DNA of 64,000 nt, from positions 1-64,000 of the forward strand of contig NZ_FOLD01000006.1 in NCBI RefSeq assembly GCF_900112225.1. The letters are read 5' to 3'. Shown here in pieces: positions 43,334 through 53,067 of this stretch. The stretch comes from Massilia yuzhufengensis (GTDB lineage: Bacteria > Pseudomonadota > Gammaproteobacteria > Burkholderiales > Burkholderiaceae_D). Position 1 is the first letter of the stretch. Each line of letters starts with the position of its first letter. Position numbers and translations under genes: made by a program. The notes beneath the pieces are model-generated. The model saw only the letters and a program-made list of their open reading frames with translations, ran no database searches and was not told the DNA's origin.

Positions 43334-44092
43334 ATGAATAGATTAGCTGGAAAGATTGCCCTGATCACGGGCACCGGCGGCGGCCAGGGACGCGTCGCGG
43401 CACTGTACTTCGCCCGCGAAGGCGCCACCGTGGTCGGCTGCGACGTCGATCGCGCCGCGCACGAGGAGACCGCGCGCCTGATGGCGGCCGAGGGACATAC
43501 CCTGCATGGGGCTGCGCCGGTCGACCTGGGCGACCATGAACAGGCAAGGCGCTGGGTCGACGCCGCCGCCGAGGAGTTCGGCCGCATCGACATCCTCTAC
43601 AACAACGCCTCGGCCGCGAAATTCGGCAATGTCGGCGAGATGTCGATCGAAGACTGGCATTTTACGATCCGTAACGAACTCGACCTCGTTTTCTTTACCA
43701 CCAAATATGCCTGGCGGCATCTCTCGGTGCGTGGCGGCGTGGTGATCAACATCGCCTCCACCGCCGCCTGGGGCGGCTCGAAGGCAGCCGGGATCAGCGC
43801 GCACAGCGCGGCCAAGGGTGCGGTGGTCTCGTTCACCCGCCAGCTGGCGGTCGAAGGCGCGCCGCTGGGCATCCGCGCGGTCAGCATCAGCCCCGGCTTC
43901 GTCAGGACACCCGGCACCGCCGCTTTCGTCGATAACCCGGTCACCCGCCGCATCATCCTCGACGGCGTCCTGCAGGACCGCCCGGGCGAGCCCGAGGAAG
44001 TCGTGTCGCTGGCGCTGTATGTGGCATCCGACGAGGCGCGCTTCATGACCGGTTCCGACCTGGTGGTCGACGGCGGCCTGCTCGCGGTCTAG
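43334..44092 (+). CDS. SDR-family protein with His in place of the catalytic Tyr
   Basis: The 252-residue SDR has TGTGGGQGRVAALYF, CDVDRA, NNASA, IASTAAWGGS with the catalytic Ser and a normal SPGF segment. The YxxxK position reads HSAAK (in ISAHSAAKGAVVSFTRQ), so the catalytic Tyr is His. The ATG at 43334 follows GGGGTCCTCC. Gene order (ferredoxin, SDR, extradiol dioxygenase) suggests action as the dihydrodiol dehydrogenase between the Rieske and ring-cleavage steps; the Tyr loss makes that uncertain. Confidence 0.88.
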   Translation: MNRLAGKIALITGTGGGQGRVAALYFAREGATVVGCDVDRAAHEETARLMAAEGHTLHGAAPVDLGDHEQARRWVDAAAEEFGRIDILYNNASAAKFGNVGEMSIEDWHFTIRNELDLVFFTTKYAWRHLSVRGGVVINIASTAAWGGSKAAGISAHSAAKGAVVSFTRQLAVEGAPLGIRAVSISPGFVRTPGTAAFVDNPVTRRIILDGVLQDRPGEPEEVVSLALYVASDEARFMTGSDLVVDGGLLAV

Positions 44093-44130
44093 CTCCGGCG
44101 CAGCGAACACACAACTACAGGAGGAGACAC

Positions 44131-45051
44131 ATGGACATCATCGGCATCGGCTACCTCGGTTTCGAAACGGCGAATCTGGACGCGTGGCGCGATTACGGCC
44201 CGCAAGTGATGGGCTTCCAGGTCGGCCCCTCGCCCGAGAGCGACCCCGACTCGCTGTATTTCAAGATGGACGACCGGCGCCACCGCCTCGCCTTTCATCC
44301 GGGGAAGATCGACCGCCTTGCCTACATCGGCTGGGAAGCCCGGGGCAAGATGGAATTCCAGGCAGCGGTCGAGCGCTTCCGCGAACACGGCATCGAAGTG
44401 ACGGTGGCGGACGAGGCGCTGCGCGAACGCCGCGGCGTGAAGGAACTGGTGCGCTTTCGCGATCCGGTCGGCTACCAGCATGAACTGTTCTATGCCCAGA
44501 AATGGATGCCCCGCTCGTTCCAGCCGGGCCGCCCGCACGGTGGCTTCGCCTGCGGCCAGCGCGGGGTCGGCCACGTGGTCGTGATCACGCCCGAATACAC
44601 GCCGGAACTCGAGCATTTCCTTACCGGGATCATGGGCATGCGCTACTACGGCGCCGGCGCCGGCAAGGGCAAGACCGGCTTCTTCCGCGCCAAGCTCAAC
44701 ACCCATACCAGCCACGATATCGCCTATGGCTTCGGGCCGGGCAAGGCCGGGGTGCAGCACGTCGGCATCACCGTCAATTCGGTGCGCGACGTCGGCGAAA
44801 CCTATGACCTGGTGCGCAAGAAGGAATTGCAGATGATGATGACCCTGGGCCAGCACGTGCAGGATCCGCACATGTCGTTCTACCACTTCACGCCATCCGG
44901 TTTCGCCATCGAGTGCATCGCCGAGCTCGAGCCCTGGCACGACGACGGGTATGAGCTCAATCCGGAAAAGCTGTCGACCTGGGGGCATGAGCTGGTCGGG
45001 CCGATCCTGGGAACGAGCGTGCGCACGCCGGAAGAGATCTTCGGCCGCTGA
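44131..45051 (+). CDS. Extradiol ring-cleavage dioxygenase (type I, BphC/DitC-like)
   Basis: The 306-residue two-module VOC dioxygenase has the 2-His-1-carboxylate iron ligands of the C-terminal module: H148 in GVGHVVVITPE, H210 in GVQHVGITV and E261 in FAIECIAELEP. The conserved second-sphere residues are H195 in HTSHDIAYG, H241 in LGQHVQDPHMSFY and Y251. It cleaves a catechol next to one hydroxyl (meta cleavage). The ATG has a strong GGAGGAGACAC site. With the Rieske dioxygenase it proves that an aromatic ring is opened in this pathway. Confidence 0.93.
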   Translation: MDIIGIGYLGFETANLDAWRDYGPQVMGFQVGPSPESDPDSLYFKMDDRRHRLAFHPGKIDRLAYIGWEARGKMEFQAAVERFREHGIEVTVADEALRERRGVKELVRFRDPVGYQHELFYAQKWMPRSFQPGRPHGGFACGQRGVGHVVVITPEYTPELEHFLTGIMGMRYYGAGAGKGKTGFFRAKLNTHTSHDIAYGFGPGKAGVQHVGITVNSVRDVGETYDLVRKKELQMMMTLGQHVQDPHMSFYHFTPSGFAIECIAELEPWHDDGYELNPEKLSTWGHELVGPILGTSVRTPEEIFGR

Positions 45052-45062
45052 CCGGGGGCGGG

Positions 45063-45803
45063 TCAAGGACCCTGCACCAGCTTTTGCAGCGCATCCGGCC
45101 TGACGATGATCAGCCGGTGCGCCTCCTTCTGCACGATTCCCTGCTGGGCCAGCGCCGCCAGTGCGCGCGTGACGGTCTCGCGGCTGGTGTTGATCATGTT
45201 GGCGATGTCCTGGTGGGTTGGCAGCTTGTCGACCACCGCCAGCCCGCCCGCTTCCCCCTGTTGCTCCTTTTGCATAAGTAGCAGAAAGGTGTAGACGCGC
45301 CTGGACGTATTGTGGATGCTCAGCAGCGAACGAAATTCCGAGTCGCGCTGGATCTTCCGGGCCAGGTGCGTGAGCATCTGGTTCGCTACCGAAGGCGAGT
45401 GCGAGAATAGATGCATGGCAACGGCTGCCGGCAGGAAGGCAACCAGCACGTCCGACATGGCGACAATCGATGCGGTGCGCGTGGAATTGCTGATCAGTGC
45501 GATCTCGCCGAAGAAATCGCCCGGCGCCAGCATGCGCAGGCCGATGGCGCGGCCATCTTCGGTCACGTCGACCACTTGCAGCTGGCCCGACAACAAGAAC
45601 AGCAGGCCGTCGCCGTGGCCGCCTTTTTGCAGCACGATGTCGCGCTTGCCGTACTGGCGGATGCGCAGCTCCTGCTTGACCCGGACGATCTCCTCGTTCG
45701 ACAACCCGGCCAGCAGCGGGATCTTGCGCAGGTGGATCTGCACCTGATGCTCGTCCTGCGCGGCCGGTAGCGCCGTGCCGGCGCCTGGCAAAGGGGGCTT
45801 CAC
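45063..45803 (-). CDS. Crp/Fnr-family transcriptional regulator
   Basis: The 246-residue regulator has a cyclic-nucleotide-binding-type domain (GDGLLFLLSGQLQVVDVTED, LAPGDFFGEIALISNSTRTA) and a C-terminal Crp helix-turn-helix (PTHQDIANMINTSRETVTRA). The Fnr iron-sulphur cysteines are absent, so it is not an oxygen sensor of the Fnr type. The start is a GTG only 13 bases after the etfA stop, placing it at the end of the ACAD-IPOR-etf operon. It is convergent with the extradiol dioxygenase gene. Confidence 0.9.
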   Translation of the reverse strand: MKPPLPGAGTALPAAQDEHQVQIHLRKIPLLAGLSNEEIVRVKQELRIRQYGKRDIVLQKGGHGDGLLFLLSGQLQVVDVTEDGRAIGLRMLAPGDFFGEIALISNSTRTASIVAMSDVLVAFLPAAVAMHLFSHSPSVANQMLTHLARKIQRDSEFRSLLSIHNTSRRVYTFLLLMQKEQQGEAGGLAVVDKLPTHQDIANMINTSRETVTRALAALAQQGIVQKEAHRLIIVRPDALQKLVQGP

Positions 45804-45815
45804 GAAGTCACGGCG

Positions 45816-46745
45816 TCAAGCCAGTTCCCCGACCAGCTCCGGAACGGCTTCGAACAAATCGCCAACCAGGCCGTAATCGGCCACCGAGAAGATCGGCGCC
45901 TCCGGATCCTTGTTGATGGCGACGATGACCTTCGAGTCCTTCATGCCGGCCAGGTGCTGGATCGCACCCGAAATACCCACTGCGATGTACAGGGTCGGGG
46001 CGACGATCTTGCCGGTCTGGCCGACCTGCCAGTCGTTCGGCACGAAGCCGGCGTCGACCGCGGCGCGCGAGGCGCCCATGGCCGCGCCCAGCTTGTCGGC
46101 CAGCGGCTCGAGCAGCTTGAAGTTCTCGGCCGAGCCGATGCCGCGGCCACCCGACACGATGATCTTGGCGGCGGTCAGTTCCGGACGGCTCGAGACGGCC
46201 AGTTCGCGGCCGACAAACGCCGACTTGCCGAAATCGGCCGCGGCGGCGATCTGTTCGACGACGGCCGAACCACCTGGGGGTGCGGAGTCGAACGCCGTGC
46301 CGCGCACGGTGATGACCTTGACGCTGTCGCTCGACTGCACCGTGGCGATCGCGTTGCCGGCGTAGATCGGGCGCTCGAAGGTGTCGGGCGAATCGACCTT
46401 GGTGATTTCCGAGATCTGCGCCACGTCCAGGCGGGCGGCCACGCGCGGCAGGATGTTCTTGCCGTAGGCGGTGGCGGGAGCCAGGATGTGCGAATAGCTG
46501 CCTGCGATCGCCAGCACCTGCTCGGCGACGTTCTCGGCCAGGCCCTCAAGCAAATGCGGCGCGTCGGCCACCAGCACCTTGGAGACGCCAGCGATCTGCG
46601 CCGCCGCTTCGGCAACTGCACCGCAGCCGGAGCCAGCGACCAGGATGTGGACCTCGCCGCCGCACTGCAGCGCCGCGGTCACGGTGTGGTGGGTAGCGCC
46701 CTTGAGGGAGCCGTTGTCGTGTTCTGCAATGACGAGTGCGACCAT
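45816..46745 (-). CDS. etfA: Electron transfer flavoprotein, alpha subunit
   Basis: The 309-residue FAD-binding subunit has the C-terminal FAD motif [20 protein letters not shown], then [28 protein letters not shown] residues and [20 protein letters not shown]. It takes electrons from acyl-CoA dehydrogenases and passes them to ETF-quinone oxidoreductase. It follows etfB by 12 bases. A dedicated or housekeeping ETF within an ACAD operon serves the four ACADs encoded nearby. Confidence 0.95.
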   Translation of the reverse strand: MVALVIAEHDNGSLKGATHHTVTAALQCGGEVHILVAGSGCGAVAEAAAQIAGVSKVLVADAPHLLEGLAENVAEQVLAIAGSYSHILAPATAYGKNILPRVAARLDVAQISEITKVDSPDTFERPIYAGNAIATVQSSDSVKVITVRGTAFDSAPPGGSAVVEQIAAAADFGKSAFVGRELAVSSRPELTAAKIIVSGGRGIGSAENFKLLEPLADKLGAAMGASRAAVDAGFVPNDWQVGQTGKIVAPTLYIAVGISGAIQHLAGMKDSKVIVAINKDPEAPIFSVADYGLVGDLFEAVPELVGELA

Positions 46746-46757
46746 GTTATTTCTCCT

Positions 46758-47507
46758 TTAGATGACTTTGGCCTCGAGGCGCAGTTTCTGCACCAGGGTC
46801 GCCACATCCGGCACCTTGACGCCGGCCGAGCGCTTGGCCGGCTCGACGACCTTCAGGGTCTTCAGGCGCGGCGCCACGTCGACGCCCAGGTCTTCCGGTT
46901 TCACGGTTTCCAGCGGCTTCTTCTTGGCCTTCATGATGTTCGGCAGCGTCACGTAGCGCGGCTCGTTCAGGCGCAGGTCGGTGGTGATGATGGCCGGCAG
47001 GCTCAATGCCACGGTTTCCAGGCCGCCGTCGACTTCGCGCGTCACGGTCACTTTGCCGTCTTCCAGCACGACCTTCGACGCAAACGTCGCCTGTGGCCAG
47101 CCCAGCAGGGCTGCCAGCATCTGGCCGGTCTGGTTCGAATCGTCGTCGATCGCCTGCTTGCCCAGGATGATCAGCTGCGGCTGCTCCTTGTCGGCCAGCG
47201 CCTTCATGATCTTGGCCACGGCCAGCGGTTCGGTTTCGCCGCTGGTTTCCACCAGAATGCCGCGGTCGGCGCCGATCGCCATCCCGGTACGCAGGGTTTC
47301 CTGGCACTGGGCCACGCCCACCGATACCGCGACGACCTCAAGCACTTTGCCGCCCTCTTTCAGGCGCACGGCTTCTTCCAGAGCGATCTCGTCGAACGGG
47401 TTCATCGACATCTTGACGTTGGCGATATCCACGCCGCTGCCATCGGATTTGACGCGAACCTTGACGTTATAGTCGACCACGCGTTTGACGGGTACCAATA
47501 TTTTCAT
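46758..47507 (-). CDS. etfB: Electron transfer flavoprotein, beta subunit
   Basis: This is the 249-residue AMP-binding subunit: [57 protein letters not shown] and the recognition-loop region [20 protein letters not shown]. The ATG has an AAGGAGA site. It lies 11 bases after the large ketoacid ferredoxin oxidoreductase gene and upstream of etfA. Confidence 0.96.
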   Translation of the reverse strand: MKILVPVKRVVDYNVKVRVKSDGSGVDIANVKMSMNPFDEIALEEAVRLKEGGKVLEVVAVSVGVAQCQETLRTGMAIGADRGILVETSGETEPLAVAKIMKALADKEQPQLIILGKQAIDDDSNQTGQMLAALLGWPQATFASKVVLEDGKVTVTREVDGGLETVALSLPAIITTDLRLNEPRYVTLPNIMKAKKKPLETVKPEDLGVDVAPRLKTLKVVEPAKRSAGVKVPDVATLVQKLRLEAKVI

Positions 47508-47518
47508 GCAGATCTCCT

Positions 47519-50500
47519 TCAGGCTTTTTGTCGTTGGGATTGGGTTGCGCCATACTGCGTCATCAGTTGCGCACGCCGTTCGTCGGCCACGTCCATGGCC
47601 TTTTCCTTCACGTGGCCGTAGCCGCGAATCTTTTCGGGAAGCCGCGCCAGCTCGAGCGCCGTGTCCAGGCGTGCCTGCGTCAGCGTCTCGCAGAACAGTG
47701 CGATCAATGCAAGATAATCGTCGACCAGGCGGCGCTCCCGGCGCCGTTCGCTGCTGTATCCGAACGGGTCGAGCAAGGTTCCGCGCAAGCAGCGCAAACG
47801 CGCGAGCATGCCGAACACCGGCATCATCCAGGGCCCGTAACGGCGCTTGGCCGGCCTTCCCGACGCGTCGCGTGGTGCGAGCAGCGGCGGCGCGAGGTGG
47901 AAGTTGAGCGTGTAGTCCTTGCCGGGTTCCCCCTCGAACTGCGCGCGCAGGGCCTCGACGAACTCGGGCGCACTGTACAGCCGCGCTACTTCGTATTCAT
48001 CCTTGTAGGCCATCAGCTTGGCGAGATTACGCGCCACCGCATCGCTCAAGGGCAGGCGCCCGTGCCCGGGCAATGCCGCCTCGACCGCGCGCAAGCGCGC
48101 CACCGCGTCCCGGTAGCGCTGCGCATAGGCTTCGCCCCCATAGCTGCGCAAAAGCAGCGCGCGCTCGCGCACCACGCGCTCCAGCGTCACCGGCATGTCG
48201 AGCACCACCGCACCGGCGTCCCTGGCGGGCGCGCTCCCCGGCAGCGCTGCCGCATCGTGGGCCGCGACGCGGCCCATTTCGAAGGCCTGCTGGTTTTTCT
48301 CGACCGCTACCCCATTGAGCTCGATGGCGCGCAGCAGGGCCGGCCGGCCGAGCGGAATCCAGCCTTGTTGCCAGGCATAGCCGAGCAGCAGCGGATTGGC
48401 GAAGATCGTGTCGCCGAACAGGCGCAGCGCGAGTGCGTTGGCGTCGACGAATTCGCAGGCTTCGCCGATGCTCGCCCTCAAGTCGGCTTCGGCACTGGCA
48501 CCCGGGAAGGTCCAGTCGGGATTCGACAGGAAAGCGGCGGAGGGCATGGACGCAGTGTTCACCACGGCGCGGGTGCGGCCACGACGAACCCGCGACAGCG
48601 CGTCCAGCGAGGCGGCAACGATCGCATCGCAGCCGATCAGCACCGCCGCATCGCCCGTCGGCACCCGCGTCGCGTGAATAAGATCGGTGTGGGCGGCGAT
48701 CTGGATATGGCTGAGCACCGCCCCGCCCTTCTGGGCCAGGCCAGTGATATCAAGCACCTTGACGCCCTTGCCTTCCAGGTGGGCCGCCATGCCGAGCAGC
48801 GCACCGACCGTGACCACGCCGGTACCGCCTACGCCCGGGACCACGATGCCGCAGACGCCGTCCAGCACCGGCAGGACAGGCTCGGGCACCTGCGGCGCCG
48901 CAGCTGCGCCGGCAGCCTTGGGGCGGCGCAGTTGCGCCCCTTCGGCCGTGACGAAACTGGGGCAGAAGCCGTTCACGCAGGAGAAATCCTTGTTGCAGGA
49001 GCTCTGGTTGATCTTGCGCTTGGTGCCCAGGGGCGTGTCGAGCGGTTCGACCGACAGGCAGTTGGAGGCCACCGAGCAGTCGCCGCAGCCCTCGCACACC
49101 GCGGCATTGATGAAGGCGCGGCGCGGCGGGTCGACGGCTTCTCCGCGCTTGCGGCGCCGCCGTTGTTCAGTGGCGCAGGTCTGGTCGTAGATCAGCACCG
49201 AGACGCCCGCCGTGTCGCGCAGTTCCAGCTGCAGCGCATCGAAGTCCTTGCGGTGGTGGACCGTAACGGCCTCCGGCAAGCCCTGCCTGTCGGCATACTT
49301 TTCCGGCGCGTCGCTCACCACCAGTACCCGCACCGCCCCTTCGCCGGTCACCTGCTGGGCGATCTGTGCCACCGTCAGGGTGCCGTCGACCGGCTGGCCG
49401 CCGGTCATCGCGACCGCGTCGTTGTACAGGATCTTGTAGGTGACGGTGGCTTTCGCCGCAATCGCTGCGCGCACCGCCAGCAGGCCCGAATGGAAATAGG
49501 TGCCGTCGCCCAGGTTGACGAATACATGCTTGTCGCTGGTGAAATGCATCTGCCCCAGCCAGCTCACGCCCTCGCCCCCCATCTGGCTGACGGTATCGGT
49601 GCGCCGGTCCATCCACAGCGCCATGTAGTGGCACCCGATGCCGGCCAGGGCGCGCGAGCCCTCCGGCACCCTGGTCGAGGTATTGTGCGGGCAGCCGGAA
49701 CAGAACCATGGCTTGCGCTCGGCCGTCACGCGCGGCCGCGCCGCCTCCTTTTCCTTGGCCTCGATGATGGCGACGCGCGCCGCCATCGCTGCCTGCAGGT
49801 CGGCGGGCAGTTCGGCCTCGCCGAGGCGGCGCGCGACCGCCTTGGCGATCAGCGCCGGGGACAGTTCGTAGCGGGCCGGCAGCAGCCACTGGCCGCGCGG
49901 GGCCGACCACTCGCCGCCGGCGCCGGCGCGCTCGTCGAACTTGCCGTAGACATTCGGGCGGCGCACGGCGGGCCAGTTGAACAGTTGCTCCTTGATCGCA
50001 TACTCCAGCACCTGGCGCTTCTCTTCCACCACCAGGATCTCGTCGAGTCCGGAGGCGAAATCCTGCACGTCGTCGGCGTGCAGGGGCCAGACGCAACCGA
50101 CCTTCAGGATGCGGATCCCGATCTGCGCGCAGGCGGCTTCGTCGAGACCCAGGTCGACCAACGCCTGGCGCAGGTCAAGGTAGGCCTTGCCGGCCGCCAC
50201 GATGCCAAAGCGCGCATGGGGCGCGTCGACCACCACCTGGTTCAGTCGGTTGGCGCGGATGTAGTCGAGCGCCGCATACCACTTCTGGTCGACCAGCCGC
50301 GCCTCCTGATCCAGGGGGGCGTCGGGCCAGCGGATCCCGAGACCACCCTCGGGCGCCGGCGGCAGCACCACCTGCAGCCGCTCGGTGTCGATCTCCACCG
50401 AGGCCGAGGATTCGACGACATCGGTCACGCACTTCATCGCCACCCACAGGCCCGCGTGGCGGCTCATGGCCCAGCCGTGCAGGCCATAGTCGTGGAATTC

Positions 50501-51040
50501 CTGCACACTGGACGGATACAGCACCGGAATGCCGCAGGCGATGAGCAGGTGCTCGGACTGGTGCGCCACCGTGGACGATTTGGCCGCATGGTCGTCGCCG
50601 ACCAGCATCAGGACCCCGCCCTTGGGAGATGTGCCTGCCGAATTGGCGTGCTTGAGGACGTCGGCCGAGCGGTCGACGCCCGGCCCCTTGCCGTACCACA
50701 TGCCGAACACGCCCTCGCGGGTGGCGCTCTGGTACAGGTTCACCTGCTGGCTGCCCCATACCGCGGTGGCGGCCAGGTCTTCGTTCAGGCCAGGCTGGAA
50801 CACGACATCGTGGCGTTCCAGGTGCTTCTTCGCCTTCCACAGCGCCATGTCAAGGCCGCCGAGGGGCGATCCGCGGTAGCCGGAAACGTAACCGGCGGTA
50901 TTCAGCCCGGCGCGCAAGTCGCGCGCCTTTTGCAGCATCGGCAGGCGCGCCAGCATCTGGACCCCGCTCAGGAAAATCTGACCTTGGTCCACGGTGTACT
51001 TGTCGTCGAGCGTCACGTCGCGCAGAAGGGGCGAGTTCAT
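47519..51040 (-). CDS. Indolepyruvate:ferredoxin oxidoreductase-family protein (fused, 1173 aa)
   Basis: This large single-chain 2-oxoacid:ferredoxin oxidoreductase has an N-terminal pyrimidine-binding domain ([31 protein letters not shown]) and a TPP domain with [29 protein letters not shown] residues. Two cysteine clusters lie near residues 645-690 ([15 protein letters not shown] and [15 protein letters not shown]). The C-terminal gamma domain has [18 protein letters not shown]. It would convert a 2-oxo acid to an acyl-CoA with reduced ferredoxin. Homologues often lie beside etf and ACAD genes in Burkholderiales. Here it may process a 2-oxo acid, such as a ring-cleavage or amino-acid product. 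Confidence 0.92.
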   Translation of the reverse strand: MNSPLLRDVTLDDKYTVDQGQIFLSGVQMLARLPMLQKARDLRAGLNTAGYVSGYRGSPLGGLDMALWKAKKHLERHDVVFQPGLNEDLAATAVWGSQQVNLYQSATREGVFGMWYGKGPGVDRSADVLKHANSAGTSPKGGVLMLVGDDHAAKSSTVAHQSEHLLIACGIPVLYPSSVQEFHDYGLHGWAMSRHAGLWVAMKCVTDVVESSASVEIDTERLQVVLPPAPEGGLGIRWPDAPLDQEARLVDQKWYAALDYIRANRLNQVVVDAPHARFGIVAAGKAYLDLRQALVDLGLDEAACAQIGIRILKVGCVWPLHADDVQDFASGLDEILVVEEKRQVLEYAIKEQLFNWPAVRRPNVYGKFDERAGAGGEWSAPRGQWLLPARYELSPALIAKAVARRLGEAELPADLQAAMAARVAIIEAKEKEAARPRVTAERKPWFCSGCPHNTSTRVPEGSRALAGIGCHYMALWMDRRTDTVSQMGGEGVSWLGQMHFTSDKHVFVNLGDGTYFHSGLLAVRAAIAAKATVTYKILYNDAVAMTGGQPVDGTLTVAQIAQQVTGEGAVRVLVVSDAPEKYADRQGLPEAVTVHHRKDFDALQLELRDTAGVSVLIYDQTCATEQRRRRKRGEAVDPPRRAFINAAVCEGCGDCSVASNCLSVEPLDTPLGTKRKINQSSCNKDFSCVNGFCPSFVTAEGAQLRRPKAAGAAAAPQVPEPVLPVLDGVCGIVVPGVGGTGVVTVGALLGMAAHLEGKGVKVLDITGLAQKGGAVLSHIQIAAHTDLIHATRVPTGDAAVLIGCDAIVAASLDALSRVRRGRTRAVVNTASMPSAAFLSNPDWTFPGASAEADLRASIGEACEFVDANALALRLFGDTIFANPLLLGYAWQQGWIPLGRPALLRAIELNGVAVEKNQQAFEMGRVAAHDAAALPGSAPARDAGAVVLDMPVTLERVVRERALLLRSYGGEAYAQRYRDAVARLRAVEAALPGHGRLPLSDAVARNLAKLMAYKDEYEVARLYSAPEFVEALRAQFEGEPGKDYTLNFHLAPPLLAPRDASGRPAKRRYGPWMMPVFGMLARLRCLRGTLLDPFGYSSERRRERRLVDDYLALIALFCETLTQARLDTALELARLPEKIRGYGHVKEKAMDVADERRAQLMTQYGATQSQRQKA

Positions 51041-51109
51041 GGCATGCCTTGATTCGGAAATGGATGTGCGGGGACCGGCCGCTCGGCGCGGCCGTGGAGG
51101 CGGGTCGGT

Positions 51110-52234
51110 CTACAGCGAACGCGCGATGATCTCTTTCATGATCTCCGAGGTGCCACCGTAGATCCGGGCGACGCGCGCGTCGACCCAGGCGCGGCTGATC
51201 TTGTACTCGCTCATGAAGCCGTACCCGCCATGCAGCTGGAGCAGTTCGTCCAGTATCTTCCCCTGCATTTCCGATCCCAGCAGCTTGCACATGGCGCCGA
51301 CTTCGGGCGAGAGTTCGCCGCGCATCGCCTTGCCCAGGCAGTCATCGACGAATACGCGCAGCATCGTGGCCTGGGCCTTGCACTCGGCCAGCTTGAATTT
51401 GGTGTTCTGGAAATCGAATACGGTCTTGCCGAATACCTTGCGCTCGCGCACATAGGCCAGGGTGTCCTCGAGCAGCGCCTCGATCGATGCCGCCGCGCGC
51501 AGGCCGATGATGGTGCGCTCCCACGCCAGCTGGTGGGTCAGGTAGCCGAAGCCCTTGTTCTCTTCGCCCAGCCGGTTTTCCACCGGGACCCGCACCTCGT
51601 CGAAGAACAGCTCGGACGTATCCTGCCCTTTCAGGCCGATTTTTTCCAGCAGCTTGCCCTTCGAGAAGCCCGGCCGGTCTGCTTCGACGCAGACCAGTGT
51701 CAGTTCCTTCGCGCCCGGATCGAGCTTGGTGGCGGTGACCATCAGGTCGGCGTTGCCGCCGTTGGTGATGAAGGTCTTCTGGCCGTTGATGACGTAGTCG
51801 CCGCCGTCGCGCCGCGCGCTGGTGCGCATCGAGCGCAGGTCCGAGCCGATGCCCGGCTCGCTCATCGCGATGACGCCGATGAGCTCCCCGCTCACCATCT
51901 TCGGCAGCCAGCGCCGCTTCTGCTCTTCGCTGCCGTAGGCGACGATGTAGGGCGTGACGATTTCGGAGTGCGTGGTAAAGCCGATCGCGGTGGCGTTGAC
52001 CCGGGCCAGCTCTTCGATCATCACGGCCGAATGGCCGAAGTCGCCGCCGGCGCCGCCGTATTCCTCGGGCACGGTGGAGCACAGCAGGCCGACTTCACCG
52101 GCCTTGCGCCACACCGACTTGGGGACGATGCCGGCGTGTTCCCACTCCGGCAGGTGGGGCACGATCTCGTTTTCGATGAACCGCCGGGCCATCTCGCGGA
52201 ACATGTGATGGTCTTCGCGAAAAACACTGCGCAT
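51110..52234 (-). CDS. Acyl-CoA dehydrogenase (long/branched-chain type)
   Basis: The 374-residue ACAD has the FAD-binding segments VIAMSEPGIGSDLRSMRTSA and YVINGQKTFITNGGNADLMV, QLHGGYGFMSEYKISRAWVD and the terminal RIYGGTSEIMKEIIARSL. The MCAD-position Glu is Gly, as in long-chain and isovaleryl-type enzymes, whose base lies on helix G. It follows the enoyl-CoA hydratase gene by 32 bases and precedes the IPOR gene. Confidence 0.93.
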   Translation of the reverse strand: MRSVFREDHHMFREMARRFIENEIVPHLPEWEHAGIVPKSVWRKAGEVGLLCSTVPEEYGGAGGDFGHSAVMIEELARVNATAIGFTTHSEIVTPYIVAYGSEEQKRRWLPKMVSGELIGVIAMSEPGIGSDLRSMRTSARRDGGDYVINGQKTFITNGGNADLMVTATKLDPGAKELTLVCVEADRPGFSKGKLLEKIGLKGQDTSELFFDEVRVPVENRLGEENKGFGYLTHQLAWERTIIGLRAAASIEALLEDTLAYVRERKVFGKTVFDFQNTKFKLAECKAQATMLRVFVDDCLGKAMRGELSPEVGAMCKLLGSEMQGKILDELLQLHGGYGFMSEYKISRAWVDARVARIYGGTSEIMKEIIARSL

Positions 52235-52266
52235 GCTGCTTCTCCTGGTTCTGGTAGGGTGCGGGT

Positions 52267-53067
52267 CTAACGGCCCTGGTATTGAGGTGCGCGCTTCCCG
52301 AGGAAGGCCGATACGGCCTCGGCGTGGTCCTCGGTATGGTGCGCCAGCGCCTGGTAGGCGGCCGACATTTCCAGCAGCGAGTCCAGGCGCATGTGCTGTC
52401 CTTCGCGCAGCAGCCGCTTGGTCAGGCGCAGCCCGTGCGACGGGTTGGCCGCCATGCGCCGGGCGATCGCCATGGCGGCCGCCTCGAGTGCGGCAGCAGG
52501 CACGACTTCCGTTACCAGCCCCCAGGCCAGCGCGGTGGCCGCGTCGATAGTGTCGCCGGTCAGGGCCATCAGGCTCGCCTTCGGCATGCCGACGATGCGC
52601 GGCAGCAGCCAGGCGCCGCCGTCTCCCGGGACGATGCCCAGCTTCACGAAGCTTTCAGCGAACTTGGCGCTGTCAGACGCGATGCGGACGTCGCACATGC
52701 AGGCCAGGTCCAGCCCGGCGCCGATGGCCGGCCCGTTCATGGCGGCGATGGTCGGCACGTCCAGCGAATACAGGCACAGCGGAATCCGCTGGATGCCGTT
52801 GCGGTAGCTCTCGCTGACCTCGTAGGGCGAGCCGGCGAAGATGCCACCGCGCTCGGCCATGTCCTTGACATTGCCGCCGGCGCAGAAGGCCGGGCCGTTT
52901 CCGGTCAGCACCACCACCTTGATGCCCTGGTCGGCCCGCACCATCGCGCACATGTCGACGAATTCCTGCATCTGCGACGGGGCGCTCAAGGCGTTACGGG
53001 TTTCGGGGCTGTCCATGCGGACCAGCAGGATGGCGCCGTCGCGCTCCAGGCTCAGGAAAGGCTTCAT
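52267..53067 (-). CDS. Enoyl-CoA hydratase/isomerase (second copy)
   Basis: The 266-residue crotonase has GNGPAFCAGGNVKDMAERGG, NGPAIGAGLDLACMCDVRIA and KLGIVPGDGGAWLLPRIVGM, in which Asp stands where many hydratases carry the second Glu. It ends in FLGKRAPQYQGR. The ATG at 53067 overlaps the stop of the upstream ACAD gene (ATGA). It probably acts directly on the product of the two-subunit ACAD encoded before it. Confidence 0.92.
   Translation of the reverse strand: MKPFLSLERDGAILLVRMDSPETRNALSAPSQMQEFVDMCAMVRADQGIKVVVLTGNGPAFCAGGNVKDMAERGGIFAGSPYEVSESYRNGIQRIPLCLYSLDVPTIAAMNGPAIGAGLDLACMCDVRIASDSAKFAESFVKLGIVPGDGGAWLLPRIVGMPKASLMALTGDTIDAATALAWGLVTEVVPAAALEAAAMAIARRMAANPSHGLRLTKRLLREGQHMRLDSLLEMSAAYQALAHHTEDHAEAVSAFLGKRAPQYQGR

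Noticed and set aside
47528..51052. A 1174-codon open frame on the plus strand opposite the IPOR gene
   Set aside because: Same reason: long antisense frames are common in GC-rich genes, and the minus-strand product has full domain and cysteine motifs.
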